DNA of 64,000 nt from Chitinophaga pinensis (GTDB lineage Bacteria > Bacteroidota > Bacteroidia > Chitinophagales > Chitinophagaceae). The notes beneath the pieces were generated by a model. It was not told the DNA's origin. It saw only the letters and a list, made by a program, of their open reading frames with translations, and made no database searches. The position numbers and the translations under genes were made by a program. The number at the start of each line of letters is the position of its first letter. The stretch's first letter is position 1. Where the stretch lies: positions 1-64,000 of the forward strand of contig CAMCMP010000017.1 in NCBI GenBank assembly GCA_945876095.1, read 5' to 3'. Shown here in pieces: positions 6,032 through 16,015 of the stretch.

Positions 6032-7411
6032 CTACTTAATGGCTGCTGTAGCATTTGAAGAAGTCGTCCACTTTTTCATTTCATCACAATCACCGTACTC
6101 CTTATCAATCTTAATATAATTTCCAGAAATTTTTTCGTTAAACCATTTATCTAATGCCTCACTCTTCTTTTCTTCTAAAGCCCTTTGAGCTACTTTATTA
6201 TAATCATCACGAATGTTTTCGCGGTGAGGCTCCGATCTACTCATCAAGTAAACTATCCTAACTCCTTTTTTGCCTTTCTCATCCACAAACTCAACTGGCT
6301 GAGAATATTGACCCATCTTCAAATTTTTCATCATCAACACCAAATCCTTGTCTAACTGATCAATTGTTATGGAGGCTCCGCCTTCTGCATTCTGTTTTCT
6401 ACCTCCAGTAAATTTGCTGCTTTCATCATCGCTATACTTATTTACAGCCTCACCAAATTGAAGCGTACCGGCTATCAACTTGGAACGAACGGTATCTAAC
6501 TTTAATATCGCCTCTGACAATTCTGTTTTAGTAACCTGCGGGATTTTTAAAATGTGGCGAACAGTAGCATCATCCCCTGCACGACTAACCATCTGGATAA
6601 TATGATAGCCGAATTTTGATTTAAATGGACTAGAAATTTGTCCTTCCTTTAATGAAAAAGCCTTTGACATAAATACTGGATCCCACTGCTTTTCATTTCT
6701 ATTGAGATCGTATTGACCAGACTTATCTTTACTTCCTGGATCATCTGAATACAAAGCAGCCAATGTTTTCATTTCCTTTTTACCACTCTCTAGCTGAAGC
6801 TTAAATTCTTTTAATTGATCCACACAATATTCTTCTGCATCCCGACTAGCCTTAGGAAAGCGAACAATTTGTCCAATCTCTAACTCACTTTCATAATACA
6901 TCAAACTGTCTTTATTCAGCTTGTCGAAAAAAATATTTACTTCTTTGGGAGTAATGCGAATGCCTTCCACAATTTTATTGCGCATGGCAGCGGCGAGTTT
7001 TCTATCTCTAAAACCTTCCTTAAAATCTTCCTTTAATTGATACACAGTTTTGCCAGAAATCTCTTCCAACTTTTCTTTGCTTCCATAAGCACTAATAAAA
7101 TATCGGATTTGATTGTCAATATCAGCAGCAACATCTTCCTCTGTTACAGGTAAAGAATCTTTTTCGGCCTGCAATACCAATGCTTTAATACCCATTGCCT
7201 GCTCAAGTGTTAAACAACGAGCGTTTGCAGGCACTTCCATTCCTTGTCGCTCCATATCCTGGATACTATTGTCAATGTCACTTTTTAAAATAATTTTATC
7301 TCCCACCACCGCAATGATTTTATCAGCTACCATTTTTTTGGCTTGGGCAAAAGCAGTCATACACATCAATCCATTGACTGCTAATAATAAAAAAAATCTT
7401 TTTGTATTCAT
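6032..7411 (-). CDS. surA: SurA-type periplasmic peptidyl-prolyl isomerase
   Basis: 459 aa with a signal peptide (to about AFAQ, residue 23). A SurA N-terminal chaperone region follows (VGDKIILKSDI and helices to about 165), then two PpiC parvulin domains near residues 180-285 and 285-390. The first contains SDDPGS...GGQ-like and FGYHIIQM elements, the second YSDDESSK..GG. It would fold and escort outer-membrane beta-barrel precursors in the periplasm, relevant in a genome with large T9SS and PorP components. It starts at ATG 7411 and has its own downstream terminator. It lies after infB, whose own terminator separates the two units. The symbol is assigned by domain order. Confidence 0.85.
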   Translation of the reverse strand: MNTKRFFLLLAVNGLMCMTAFAQAKKMVADKIIAVVGDKIILKSDIDNSIQDMERQGMEVPANARCLTLEQAMGIKALVLQAEKDSLPVTEEDVAADIDNQIRYFISAYGSKEKLEEISGKTVYQLKEDFKEGFRDRKLAAAMRNKIVEGIRITPKEVNIFFDKLNKDSLMYYESELEIGQIVRFPKASRDAEEYCVDQLKEFKLQLESGKKEMKTLAALYSDDPGSKDKSGQYDLNRNEKQWDPVFMSKAFSLKEGQISSPFKSKFGYHIIQMVSRAGDDATVRHILKIPQVTKTELSEAILKLDTVRSKLIAGTLQFGEAVNKYSDDESSKFTGGRKQNAEGGASITIDQLDKDLVLMMKNLKMGQYSQPVEFVDEKGKKGVRIVYLMSRSEPHRENIRDDYNKVAQRALEEKKSEALDKWFNEKISGNYIKIDKEYGDCDEMKKWTTSSNATAAIK

Positions 7412-7498
7412 AATAATGATTAAGTACCTAAAGTTTTGTGGTGACTAAAAGACCTCAAAATTCGATAGACTAAAATTTATTCTACCCCACATCAAAAA

Positions 7499-7527
7499 TA
7501 AAGAGCTATTTAATCAATAGCCCTTTT
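7499..7527 (-). terminator. Terminator of rimP-nusA-infB operon
   Basis: GCTATT and AATAGC arms with flanking GGG/CTC pairing form a short hairpin about 60 bp past the infB stop codon. On the minus strand it is followed by TTTATTTTTG. It separates infB from surA. Confidence 0.6.
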
Positions 7528-7588
7528 GGTAAGTATGTTTAACAAATCTTTGTATTCATCTAAATTTGACTTTTTATAAAATCAAATT

Positions 7589-10573
7589 TTATAAGGTCCT
7601 CTTCACTTCTAATTCTTCGAAAGCTTCCACGATATCTCCCACTTGAATATTTGCATAATTCTTTATGGTTAAACCGCACTCCATATTGTTGTTTACTTCT
7701 TTTACATCATCCTTATATCGTTTCAAACTACCCAACTCTCCAGTAAAGATTACGATACCATCTCTAACCAAGCGTATTCTATTGTTTCTAGCGATTTTGC
7801 CATCCAATACAATACAACCAGCAACCGTAGCCTTATCAAATTTGTACATTTCTTTGATCTCCACATTGGCAAGTATTTTTTCTTCCACACCTGGTTCAAG
7901 CATACCTTCCATTGCACTTCTAATTTCCTCAATTGCATTGTAAATAATAGAGTACAATTTAATTTGTATCGATTCTGCTTCTGCCAAACGAGCGGCTTGT
8001 ATAGAAGGGCGAACATTAAATCCAATGATAATGGCATCCGATGCATTGGCAAGCGTAACATCACTTTCTGTAATAGCTCCTACTGCTTTGTGTATTACTT
8101 TCACTACAATTTCTTCTGTACTCAATTTCTGCAATGAATCACTCAAGGCCTCTACGGATCCGTCCACATCTCCTTTAATAATTACATTCAATTCCTTAAA
8201 GTTGCCCAATGCCAACCTACGACCAATTTCATCCAAAGTAATGTGTTTCTTAGCACGCATCCCTTGCTCACGCAAAATCTGTCCACGTTGATATGCTTTT
8301 TCCCTAGCTTCACTTTCATCAGCATACACTTTGAAAGTTTCACCAGCCTGAGGCGCTCCATTTAATCCAAGTATTAATACAGGAGTTGATGGAGGAGCAA
8401 TATCACTGCGCTGATTGCGCTCATTGTACATTGCTTTTACCTTGCCAAAATTTTGTCCAGAAACAATCATGTCTCCTATTTTCAAAGTTCCATTCTGCAC
8501 CAAAATAGTGGCTACATATCCGCGCCCTTTATCAAGGGTAGCTTCAATCACCGTTCCATTGGCAACTCTTTCGGGGTTAGCTTTCAACTCAAGAATATCT
8601 GCTTCTAATAAAATCTTTTCCATCAACAGGTCGATGTTCAATCCTTGCTTAGCACTGATTTCCTGACTCTGGAATTTACCACCCCAACTTTCAACCAATA
8701 TATTCATGGAAGCTAGTTGTTCCTTAATTTTTTCTGGATTAGCACCATCTCGATCAATCTTATTGATGGCAAAAATCATAGGCACATTGGCAGCCTGAGC
8801 ATGCGATATAGCTTCTTTGGTTTGAGGCATTACAGCATCATCTGCCGCAATTACAATAACTGCAATATCAGTAACCTTAGCACCACGAGCTCTCATAGCT
8901 GTAAAGGCTTCGTGACCCGGAGTATCTAAGAAGGTGATCGCTCTTCCATCTTTTAAAGTAACCTCATATGCCCCAATATGTTGAGTAATTCCACCCGCCT
9001 CACCAGCAATTACATTGGTGTCGCGGATATGATCCAACAAGGATGTTTTACCATGATCAACGTGACCCATGATGGTTACAATTGGCGCTCTTGGTTTTTG
9101 ATCCTCTATATCATCATTTTGATCATTCTCTTCTATTTCTGCAACATCTTCTACTCCAATAAATTCTACTTCATAATTAAATTCACTGGCTACTAATTCA
9201 ATCACATCGGCTTCTAATCTTTGATTGATAGAAACCATGATACCTAAGTTCATACATTTACTGATCACATCGGCAAAACTTACATCCATTAAACCAGCTA
9301 ATTCACTCACCGAAATAAATTCGGTTACCTGTAATTTATTTGTTTGATCTCCACCTTCGGCACCCCTCTGTTCAGCCATTTCTTCCCGCTTTGCTTTCCG
9401 GTATTTGGCTTTGGTACCTTTTGTTTTTCCTCCTCCACCGCCTGATAGTTTGGCCTGTGTTTCCTTTATCTTATCTTGAATTTCTTTAGCATCAATTTCT
9501 CGATCTTCTCTACGTGCAGGTGCTTGAGATGGTCTGTTGGAATTGAAACGATTGCCTGCGGGCCCTGCTGGTGGTCGAGCACCACCGGGTGCACCAGATC
9601 CGCCTGGGCGATTTCGATTCATATCGCTTGCTCCTACAGGTCTTTGTGAACCTCCTCCTTGAAAACCTGGTCCCTGCGGACCTCTTACTGCTTGACCTTG
9701 TCCCTGGCCCTGCTGCGATGGTGAACCACCTTTCTTTTCAATGACTATACGCTTTCGCTTTCTCTTGTCTTCATTATCGCGTTTTGGCCTAGTATCACTA
9801 TCTACTGGCAATTGAATCTTTCCTAAAATTTTAGGCCCTTCCAAACGGTCAGCCTTAATATTTTCTATGGTTGCATCCCCGCTATTAACTTCTTCCTCAA
9901 CTGAAATAATTTGATCAGCTGGTTTTTGTTCCTTTACTACTTTGGGCTTTTCTACAATAGCAGTTGGTTCTATATTCTCCCTTTTGACTTCCGCTTTTAC
10001 AGCAGATTTTTTAGGCCTTGTAGAAGAGTCAATTGTATCTAAGTTTATTTTAGAAATAACTTTTGGAGCTTCTAACTCTGGTGCTGCTATCTTTGAAATT
10101 TCAACAGTTTCATTTTCTTTATTCTTTATATCTGATTTTGCTTCAGAAGATTTGCTATCTAATGCTTTCTCATTTTTCGATGCCGTTACATTATCGGTAG
10201 AGTCTTGAGTTGTTGTCGCTTCTTTTTCTTGAGTAGATGCCAGTTTTTCATCTACAGGTTTAGGCTCCGCTACAGGAGATGATTCCTTTTTCTTAAAAGA
10301 AAGATCTTCTTCATCGCGCTTTCTTTTTGATTCACCTGCCCCAGCACCCTTCGGTAAATCAATCTGTTCTGCCTTTTGCTTAGCAGCTTTGTCCTGCTGA
10401 AACTCAGCTTGAAGTACCCGATACATTGGTTCAGTGAGTTTGAAATCTCGCTGCATATCGTCAGCACTAAAGCCTTTGCTTTCCAAAAATTCAACAAGTG
10501 TGTCTTTACTCACATTGAATTCAATGGCGGCCTTCATTGCCCTAGGTAATATTATTGTTTCTTTTTCTGGCAT
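7589..10573 (-). CDS. infB: Translation initiation factor IF-2
   Basis: 994 aa. The IF2_N helical domain (residues about 10-60) is followed by a long charged, then Gly/Pro/Arg-rich, low-complexity linker to about residue 400, typical of long Bacteroidota IF-2. A second IF2_N-like segment and the GTPase domain follow: GHVDHGKT near residue 500, DTPGHEAF near 549, NKID near 603. The C-terminal domains II-IV bind fMet-tRNA. It delivers initiator tRNA to the 30S P site. It is third in the conserved rimP-nusA-infB operon, 70 bp after nusA. Confidence 0.98.
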   Translation of the reverse strand: MPEKETIILPRAMKAAIEFNVSKDTLVEFLESKGFSADDMQRDFKLTEPMYRVLQAEFQQDKAAKQKAEQIDLPKGAGAGESKRKRDEEDLSFKKKESSPVAEPKPVDEKLASTQEKEATTTQDSTDNVTASKNEKALDSKSSEAKSDIKNKENETVEISKIAAPELEAPKVISKINLDTIDSSTRPKKSAVKAEVKRENIEPTAIVEKPKVVKEQKPADQIISVEEEVNSGDATIENIKADRLEGPKILGKIQLPVDSDTRPKRDNEDKRKRKRIVIEKKGGSPSQQGQGQGQAVRGPQGPGFQGGGSQRPVGASDMNRNRPGGSGAPGGARPPAGPAGNRFNSNRPSQAPARREDREIDAKEIQDKIKETQAKLSGGGGGKTKGTKAKYRKAKREEMAEQRGAEGGDQTNKLQVTEFISVSELAGLMDVSFADVISKCMNLGIMVSINQRLEADVIELVASEFNYEVEFIGVEDVAEIEENDQNDDIEDQKPRAPIVTIMGHVDHGKTSLLDHIRDTNVIAGEAGGITQHIGAYEVTLKDGRAITFLDTPGHEAFTAMRARGAKVTDIAVIVIAADDAVMPQTKEAISHAQAANVPMIFAINKIDRDGANPEKIKEQLASMNILVESWGGKFQSQEISAKQGLNIDLLMEKILLEADILELKANPERVANGTVIEATLDKGRGYVATILVQNGTLKIGDMIVSGQNFGKVKAMYNERNQRSDIAPPSTPVLILGLNGAPQAGETFKVYADESEAREKAYQRGQILREQGMRAKKHITLDEIGRRLALGNFKELNVIIKGDVDGSVEALSDSLQKLSTEEIVVKVIHKAVGAITESDVTLANASDAIIIGFNVRPSIQAARLAEAESIQIKLYSIIYNAIEEIRSAMEGMLEPGVEEKILANVEIKEMYKFDKATVAGCIVLDGKIARNNRIRLVRDGIVIFTGELGSLKRYKDDVKEVNNNMECGLTIKNYANIQVGDIVEAFEELEVKRTL

Positions 10574-10643
10574 CCTTGTTTTTTATTCCGTATTTATTGA
10601 CTGCTTTTATTACAGTTGGTTTTGATCAAATTGTAATTATGAT

Positions 10644-11894
10644 CTATTCTTTTTCAAATTCTTCATTTAAAATCCTTAACACGTCAGCAATAGTTTCTTT
10701 CTCAAGATCTGTTCTGCGTTCCAATTCTTCGGCTGTTAAAGCTAGTACAGAACGTGCCGTATCACAACCCACTTTTTTCAGCGCCTCAATTACCCACTCT
10801 TCTATTTCATCGCTAAATTCTTCTAGATCAATATCAAATTCATCTACTTCACCTTCGCTATCCCTAAATACATCAATTTCGTAGCCAGTTAAATCACATG
10901 CTAATTTAATATTCACTCCTCTTCTACCAATGGCAAGCGAAACCTGATCTGGCTTTAAGTATACAGTTGCATGTTTCTTTTCTTCATCCAAATCAATACT
11001 GGTAATTTTCGCTGGAGTTAGAGAACGTTGTATCAACAACTGAGTATTGTTAGTCCAGTTGATGACGTCAATATTTTCATTTTTTAACTCTCTTACAATT
11101 CCGTGGATACGGCTTCCTTTCATACCTACACAAGCACCTACTGGATCAATCCGATCATCAAAACTCTCTACCGCAATTTTTGCTCTTTCGCCTGGATCTC
11201 TTACTATCTTTTTAACAACAATTAGTCCATCAAATATTTCAGGTACTTCAATCTCCAACAATTTTTCAAGGAAGCTAGGACTTGTTCTTGAAACGATGAT
11301 TACCGCTTGGCTGTTTTTTAATTCCACTTTTTTTACTACGCCTCTAACATTTTCCCCTTTCTTGAAATAGTCAGATGGAATTTGCTCAGATTTAGGCAAT
11401 ATCATTTCGTTGCCCTCTTCGTCTAGCAATAGTACTTCCTTTTTCCAAACTTGGTATACCTCACCACTAACGATGTCGCCTACACGATCTTCATACTTTT
11501 TGATTAACAAATTTTTCTTTAGGTCGTTGATTCTACTTGCCAAAGTTTGCTTACCAGCAAGTATTGCCCTACGACCAAACTCTTTTTGAATATCTACCTC
11601 TTCATACAATTCTTCTCCCACTGCATAATCAGGCTCAATCTTAATTGCATCACTATATTCAATCTCAGTCAAGGTATTGTAAATATCCCCATCATCAACA
11701 ATCATCCGGCGTCTAAAAATCTCCAAGTCACCCTTTTGATCATTTACAATTACATCAAATTGATCATCACTTCCGTATTTTTTACGAATCAATGTTTTAA
11801 ACACATCCTCCATTACTTTCATCAGCGTTGGACGATCAATATTTTCTGCTTCTTTAAATTCCTGAAAGGAATCAATCAAATTAATACGTGCCAT
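10644..11894 (-). CDS. nusA: Transcription termination/antitermination factor NusA
   Basis: 416 aa. The order is an N-terminal RNA polymerase-binding domain (1-130), an S1 domain (about 135-200), KH1 and KH2 with the GACVGMKGSR and AIGRRGVN loops (about 250 and 320), and an acidic C-terminal tail ending in one short helix-hairpin-helix repeat. It modulates pausing, termination and antitermination. It starts at ATG 11894, 56 bp after rimP, and is followed by infB. In several bacteria NusA autoregulates this operon by attenuation, which makes the rimP leader hairpin of interest. Confidence 0.97.
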   Translation of the reverse strand: MARINLIDSFQEFKEAENIDRPTLMKVMEDVFKTLIRKKYGSDDQFDVIVNDQKGDLEIFRRRMIVDDGDIYNTLTEIEYSDAIKIEPDYAVGEELYEEVDIQKEFGRRAILAGKQTLASRINDLKKNLLIKKYEDRVGDIVSGEVYQVWKKEVLLLDEEGNEMILPKSEQIPSDYFKKGENVRGVVKKVELKNSQAVIIVSRTSPSFLEKLLEIEVPEIFDGLIVVKKIVRDPGERAKIAVESFDDRIDPVGACVGMKGSRIHGIVRELKNENIDVINWTNNTQLLIQRSLTPAKITSIDLDEEKKHATVYLKPDQVSLAIGRRGVNIKLACDLTGYEIDVFRDSEGEVDEFDIDLEEFSDEIEEWVIEALKKVGCDTARSVLALTAEELERRTDLEKETIADVLRILNEEFEKE

Positions 11895-11950
11895 AGACCT
11901 AACCAGCCACCCTTTTGCTTCCCCGCCGGCATGGGAGTTTTGTTTGTTAA

Positions 11951-12424
11951 TTAAAATGCAATCTGAACGGTTGTTTGCTTAATCTGATCAAAAGGAATAT
12001 CCTTTGTCACCGTTATTGCTTTTTTATTTTTACCTTCTTTATACTCCAGTTGAATCAAATTTTCATTTGCATCTAGCAGCTTTCCTTCCAATCTGCCATC
12101 ATCATTCAATATCACTTCTACATTTCTACCAATATTTTTTTTGTATTGACGAAGCAGCAGCAGCGGCTCGTCTACCCCCGCACTCGACACCTCCAAAGAA
12201 AAATTACCATCGGGATACCATGCATTCTCTTCAATAGTGCGGTACATCTTTCTATTGATTTTTACACAATTGTCAATACTCAATCCCGCATCGGCATCTA
12301 AAAAAACCCTTATATTATTAGTAGGCTTAATGCGAACAGATACTAGAAAAACATCTTCCATTTCTGACAGTATTTGTCCTAATAAGGTTTCTATTGCCTG
12401 TATGGAAGTTATATCTTGACTCAT
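11951..12424 (-). CDS. rimP: Ribosome maturation factor RimP
   Basis: 157 aa, the normal size. The N-terminal alpha/beta domain contains the family signature around LDADAGLSIDNCVKINR (short form: D-x-D-x-G-x-x-I-D-C). The EVSSAGVDEPL strand follows, and then the Sm-like C-terminal beta barrel. It assists 30S subunit maturation. First gene of rimP-nusA-infB, starting at ATG 12424, about 10 nt after a strong leader hairpin. Confidence 0.95.
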   Translation of the reverse strand: MSQDITSIQAIETLLGQILSEMEDVFLVSVRIKPTNNIRVFLDADAGLSIDNCVKINRKMYRTIEENAWYPDGNFSLEVSSAGVDEPLLLLRQYKKNIGRNVEVILNDDGRLEGKLLDANENLIQLEYKEGKNKKAITVTKDIPFDQIKQTTVQIAF

Positions 12425-12433
12425 AATAAAAGC

Positions 12434-12460
12434 AGAAGGGAACGTCTACCGTTCCCTTCT
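12434..12460 (-). promoter_or_regulatory. Leader hairpin in front of rimP
   Basis: A perfect 11-bp stem (12434-12444 with 12450-12460) with a 5-nt loop lies in the short untranslated leader of the rimP operon, ending about 10 nt before ATG. On the minus strand it is followed by GCTTTTATTATG, a weak T-tract that overlaps the start region. It could act as an attenuator or limit ribosome access. The regulatory role is inferred. Confidence 0.5.
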
Positions 12461-12479
12461 TTTGATTCATTTTCCTACA

Positions 12480-12510
12480 CAAATATAGCAAATTAAACTT
12501 AACCGCCAAA
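12480..12510 (-). promoter_or_regulatory. rimP-nusA-infB promoter
   Basis: On the minus strand TTTG (12507-12510), 19 nt, then TATATTTG (12480-12487), matching the Bacteroidota -33/-7 consensus TTTG-N19-TAnnTTTG. Transcription should start near 12474, giving a leader of about 50 nt that contains the hairpin at 12434-12460. Confidence 0.7.
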
Positions 12511-12558
12511 AAATGAACATAAATTAATAGTTAAAAAATTAACATTTATCTGCCAACT

Positions 12559-12593
12559 TTTGATGATTTATTTTTAAGGGTTTTATACCTTTG
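12559..12593 (+). promoter_or_regulatory. Promoter of the DUF4834 gene
   Basis: TTTG (12559-12562), 23 nt, then TACCTTTG (12586-12593), fitting TAnnTTTG. The box ends 4 nt before the ATG at 12598, so the message may be leaderless or nearly so. It is divergent from the rimP promoter. Confidence 0.55.
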
Positions 12594-12597
12594 CAAT

Positions 12598-12846
12598 ATG
12601 AACATTTTCAGACTTGCCTTTGAGCTCTTCATGCTTTACCTGCTCTATAAATTAATTTTTGACTTCATTATCCCTATTGCAACCACTACCAAAAAGGTAA
12701 AAAAGCAGTTCGTGGACATGAATGCCCAAATGGAGGAAAAGATGAGGCAACAAAGACAACAGTCTGCCCAATTTAAAGCTACCCCAAAAACGCCCCCTCC
12801 TTCTAGCAAACAGGATGACTACATAGATTACGAAGAAGTGAAGTAA
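12598..12846 (+). CDS. DUF4834 family small membrane protein
   Basis: 82 aa. One N-terminal membrane helix (residues about 4-26, LFMLYLLYKLIFDFIIP) precedes a basic, Gln-rich cytoplasmic tail and an acidic end (DDYIDYEE). This matches the short Bacteroidota-specific DUF4834 family, whose function is unknown. It is the only plus-strand gene in the backbone section and is divergent from rimP. It converges with the HAD gene, 15 bp apart. Confidence 0.8.
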   Translation: MNIFRLAFELFMLYLLYKLIFDFIIPIATTTKKVKKQFVDMNAQMEEKMRQQRQQSAQFKATPKTPPPSSKQDDYIDYEEVK

Positions 12847-12861
12847 AACACTTCAGAAAAT

Positions 12862-13476
12862 TTATAAACTCAACTGCTGTATCGTTTCTTGTGGAAGTAA
12901 ACAATGCGTCTGTAGACCTGCTTCCTTTGCTCCTATTATATTATTAATAGAATCATCAATAAAAAGTGTTTCGGCCGCTATGATATTGGCATCTTGAAGC
13001 ACCCACTCGTAAGTGGATACATTAGGCTTGCGTTTATTAATCAAATGAGAGTAGTAACTTTTAATGAAATGCCCTTCCAGTGAGGATTTGCCAGTTTGCC
13101 CTAATAAAATCTGATTGAATGCCTTTAGATGAATACTATTGGTATTGCTTAAAAGATATATATTATAATTTTTCTTCAATTCTTCCAAAACTGATAAACT
13201 CTCTACTCTAAAATTGAGCAAAATAGCATTCCAGGCAGACTGCATCTGATGACGAGTAGTTGCTGGTCGGCAATAAGTCTGTAAGGACTTGTAAAAATCA
13301 TCTTCTGAGATAGTACCTGTTTCCAATGCTTCAAACAATTCATTGGCATTGGCCTGAGAATACAAGGTGTCAAATTGCTGTACGCCTAAATCGGAAAACG
13401 CTTTTGCAGTTTGGTGGTAGTCGATATCTAACAATACACCACCCAAATCGAAAATGATATTTTTAATTGCTGCCAT
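12862..13476 (-). CDS. HAD-superfamily phosphatase (YihX-like)
   Basis: 204 aa. HAD motifs are in order: I, FDLGGVLLDID near residue 10 (nucleophile Asp, second acidic residue Asp in LDID); II, LLSNTNS near 110; III, the Lys of INKRKPN near 148; IV, FIDDS near 172. A helical cap lies between motifs I and II. It is a HAD-IA hydrolase of small phosphorylated metabolites; the YihX group acts on sugar phosphates such as alpha-glucose 1-phosphate. The substrate here is not determined. The flavoprotein gene lies 53 bp upstream in the same direction. Confidence 0.85.
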   Translation of the reverse strand: MAAIKNIIFDLGGVLLDIDYHQTAKAFSDLGVQQFDTLYSQANANELFEALETGTISEDDFYKSLQTYCRPATTRHQMQSAWNAILLNFRVESLSVLEELKKNYNIYLLSNTNSIHLKAFNQILLGQTGKSSLEGHFIKSYYSHLINKRKPNVSTYEWVLQDANIIAAETLFIDDSINNIIGAKEAGLQTHCLLPQETIQQLSL

Positions 13477-13529
13477 TCTTTTCGGTTAAAGTTTATTCAA
13501 AAAAATGCGATTATTATTTAATCACAAAA

Positions 13530-14777
13530 TTACCGATTCAATAGCAACTTAATATAAAAGGAAGGCTTGGCTAATTTTTTTCGAAGATCTACTTCGTAAA
13601 ACATGCAGGAAAGAAGCTCTTTTACTTGTTTATTCCGAATACTGATTTTCACCAATAAATTAAATAACCAAGAATATTTTACTAGTTTTTGCAGTCGATG
13701 GCTTATGCGAAGCTCTGGCCCCATCACTCTATAAACCTCTGTATCATAAGCTGCGAGTGCTGCTGGGGAAAAATCATTTTTCTCTAATGCTTTAGCAGCA
13801 TGATTGGCTGCTATACGTCCTGTATACAAAGCGTTTCCAATACCTTCTCCTGTAAATGGATCAATTAAAAAAGCCGCATCACCAGTTAGTAGGTAGCGCT
13901 CTCCAGATATCACGCGTTGCTTGCCTCCTAGCGGCAATCCATACCCCTCCACTGAACCAATAAGAGTAGCATTTTTAAACCTTTCGCGGATAATGGGATC
14001 ATTGTCTACGATATCTTGCAACTCATTTTTTAAGTTTACTTTTTTTCGGCGAACCGTATCACTCAGCATGCCCACTCCTACATTGGCCTCTCCGTTTGGA
14101 AGAGGAAAGATCCAAAAATACCCTGGCAACATTTTTTTAATAAAATGTAATTCTATAAAATTGTCTGCATTGGTACCTGTTACATTTTTGTAGTAAGCCC
14201 TTATCCCCGCTGCATAATATTTTGGCTCCATTCGAATCTTAGCAACTTCCTTAGTGAAAGAAGAATGTGCGCCATTAGCAATAATCAGCAAATCACACTT
14301 TAGTTGAAAACCACCACTCCCGCTAATCAAATAGCCATCTGTTTCTAAGGTGTATTGTTCAACTGAAACACCTTCTATTAAATTGACATGAGCACAACGC
14401 TTCATTTCTTCAACCAAAAAATTATCAAAATCTAGGCGTTTACACACATAGCCAATAGGAGATTTTTTATGAGAAGAATCCTTTGCATTATAATCTGGGC
14501 GATAGCCAATATCAAGCTCTTGTCGGTTGGGAGAAACAAAACTTACCCCCCAGCTATTTAGTTTGAAAGGTGCCTGTTGCAAGCGAAGGGCAATTTCAGG
14601 ATCAATTCGGTTAAGGCAGGTAATCACCTTTCCGCTTAGACCATCACCACATATTTTATCTCTTGGAAATACCGCCTTGTCTACCACTACACAATCAATA
14701 CCCAACTGGTTCAATTGTAATGCAGCTGCTGCACCTGCCGGACCCGCCCCTATAATTCCTACTTTTGAAATCAACAT
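13530..14777 (-). CDS. Geranylgeranyl reductase family flavoprotein
   Basis: 415 aa FAD-dependent oxidoreductase. Dinucleotide-binding GAGPAGAAAA is near residue 9, the family motif DKICGDGLSG near 41, and the second FAD motif GDAAFLIDPFTGEGIGNAL near 298. These are features of the geranylgeranyl reductase family, which saturates isoprenoid double bonds in quinones, carotenoid-type or other lipids. It has no obvious signal peptide. It starts at ATG 14777 and is probably co-transcribed with the HAD gene. The exact substrate cannot be read from the sequence; menaquinone side-chain reduction is one possibility. Confidence 0.85.
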   Translation of the reverse strand: MLISKVGIIGAGPAGAAAALQLNQLGIDCVVVDKAVFPRDKICGDGLSGKVITCLNRIDPEIALRLQQAPFKLNSWGVSFVSPNRQELDIGYRPDYNAKDSSHKKSPIGYVCKRLDFDNFLVEEMKRCAHVNLIEGVSVEQYTLETDGYLISGSGGFQLKCDLLIIANGAHSSFTKEVAKIRMEPKYYAAGIRAYYKNVTGTNADNFIELHFIKKMLPGYFWIFPLPNGEANVGVGMLSDTVRRKKVNLKNELQDIVDNDPIIRERFKNATLIGSVEGYGLPLGGKQRVISGERYLLTGDAAFLIDPFTGEGIGNALYTGRIAANHAAKALEKNDFSPAALAAYDTEVYRVMGPELRISHRLQKLVKYSWLFNLLVKISIRNKQVKELLSCMFYEVDLRKKLAKPSFYIKLLLNR

Positions 14778-14898
14778 AAAAAAATTGCGCGGATAATATT
14801 AAAAGTTAAAGGTAATATTTAAACTAGTTGTAAATCGATTTATTAAATAGGTATTGGTATTTCCTTGAATGAATCTTAATGAGTTATAAAATCAAATT

Positions 14899-15546
14899 TT
14901 AATCTGTCAAATATTTTTTTGTAGCTATTGATTCTTTTCTTCTCCTCTGTTTTTTTTCACCAATTTTTATTACTGTTATTTCCATTTGAAAATATGCATT
15001 ATAGGCTTTACTAGCCTGATCTACATTCATCTTTAAAGCAATATCAATTTCATTTAATTTCAATAGAATTTCTTCCAAAAATTTATCCATTCCTGCCTTC
15101 AAATCAAAATTAGCAATGCCCTCGCCAATATAACCTAGCTCTATAAATGAACTAAATTCTTTGTTATCCCCTAGTTGATCCTGTAGGTTACTATTTGTAA
15201 GAAGTAATGTTGCAGTTACTTTTTTATTTTCTTTAATTTGTTGCTTAAGTGCTTCATTATAAAAATTCACATAAGCAATTTTAACAATTTGACATCTTTT
15301 AATAAAAGCATCTTCGATAATACGCTCAAGGATTGGATCAATCAATTTTGCCTTTTTAAAACAATCGATTACCTCATCAATTTTTAAACCGTCAGCCAAC
15401 TGGTATAATTTACAAAAACTGATACCAAGCCAAGCCTCTGCAGATTCGTTCCTAGCATTCACTTTTAAGTAGAGCTCAGTAGCAGCAGAATACTTTTTGT
15501 TTTTTAAGAAAGACGCTGCAAGATATAACTCTAAATTATCAAGCAC
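14899..15546 (-). CDS. TPR-like helical protein, unknown function
   Basis: 215 aa, almost wholly alpha-helical. The first 90 residues resemble two degenerate tetratricopeptide units (KNKKYSAATELYLKV; EAWLGISFCKLYQLADG). The C-terminus is strongly basic (KKQRRRKES). No signal peptide. The start is GTG at 15546, and no in-frame ATG exists before mid-protein. It is divergent from the membrane-anchored propeller gene at 16016, with a large inverted repeat in the shared intergenic region. It may be a protein-interaction adaptor. Confidence 0.6.
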   Translation of the reverse strand: MLDNLELYLAASFLKNKKYSAATELYLKVNARNESAEAWLGISFCKLYQLADGLKIDEVIDCFKKAKLIDPILERIIEDAFIKRCQIVKIAYVNFYNEALKQQIKENKKVTATLLLTNSNLQDQLGDNKEFSSFIELGYIGEGIANFDLKAGMDKFLEEILLKLNEIDIALKMNVDQASKAYNAYFQMEITVIKIGEKKQRRRKESIATKKYLTD

Positions 15547-15836
15547 AATAATGGATTTTTATAAGCTATTAAATTATTCAAAAAACTTGTAAATTGTAAC
15601 GAAATCATATGGTTTTCAAGTAATTTATACCAAAAAATACCGACCCTTTACATTCTTCAATTCTTTCCGTTTTTACAATCTGCGTAAACCAAGAAGAATT
15701 TTTTGCCGAAGCAAAATTATTTCAGTTTTTAATAATTTTATTAGCTTAATATGATTTAATCAAAACTTAGGACATGATATTTAATTAAGCCTATAAATAT
15801 TTGTAAAACAATATTTTATATAGTATATATATGTGT

Positions 15837-15873
15837 TATACATTATAAATTATATAAAAATTTATAATGTATG
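15837..15873. repeat. Inverted repeat in the divergent region
   Basis: Left arm atacattataaatt and its complement form a 14-bp stem (15838-15851 with 15859-15872) around a 7-nt loop. No T-run follows, so it could be an operator for a dimeric regulator or a decayed terminator. Confidence 0.5.
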
Positions 15874-15984
15874 GCACATATTTAAATTAGAGTAGCTATA
15901 TCCACTAATTCTACAAGTGATAAAAAAGTAATTTCACTACTAAAAATTTGTTATAAAATTGAAATGAATATTAATTATATACCA

Positions 15985-15992
15985 TAAATTTG
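15985..15992 (+). promoter_or_regulatory. Candidate -7 box for the 16016 gene
   Basis: TAAATTTG fits TAnnTTTG and ends 23 nt before ATG 16016. An imperfect upstream ATTG element lies 23 nt away; no perfect TTTG is at proper spacing. Confidence 0.4.
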
Positions 15993-16015
15993 TTATCAAT
16001 CGATGCTTTGACCCT

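Larger units (their letters stand above)
15547..16015. other. Divergent AT-rich intergenic region
   Basis: About 470 bp of very AT-rich sequence with no gene. It contains the inverted repeat at 15837-15873 and a TAnnTTTG box near 15985. It must carry both divergent promoters. Confidence 0.5.
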
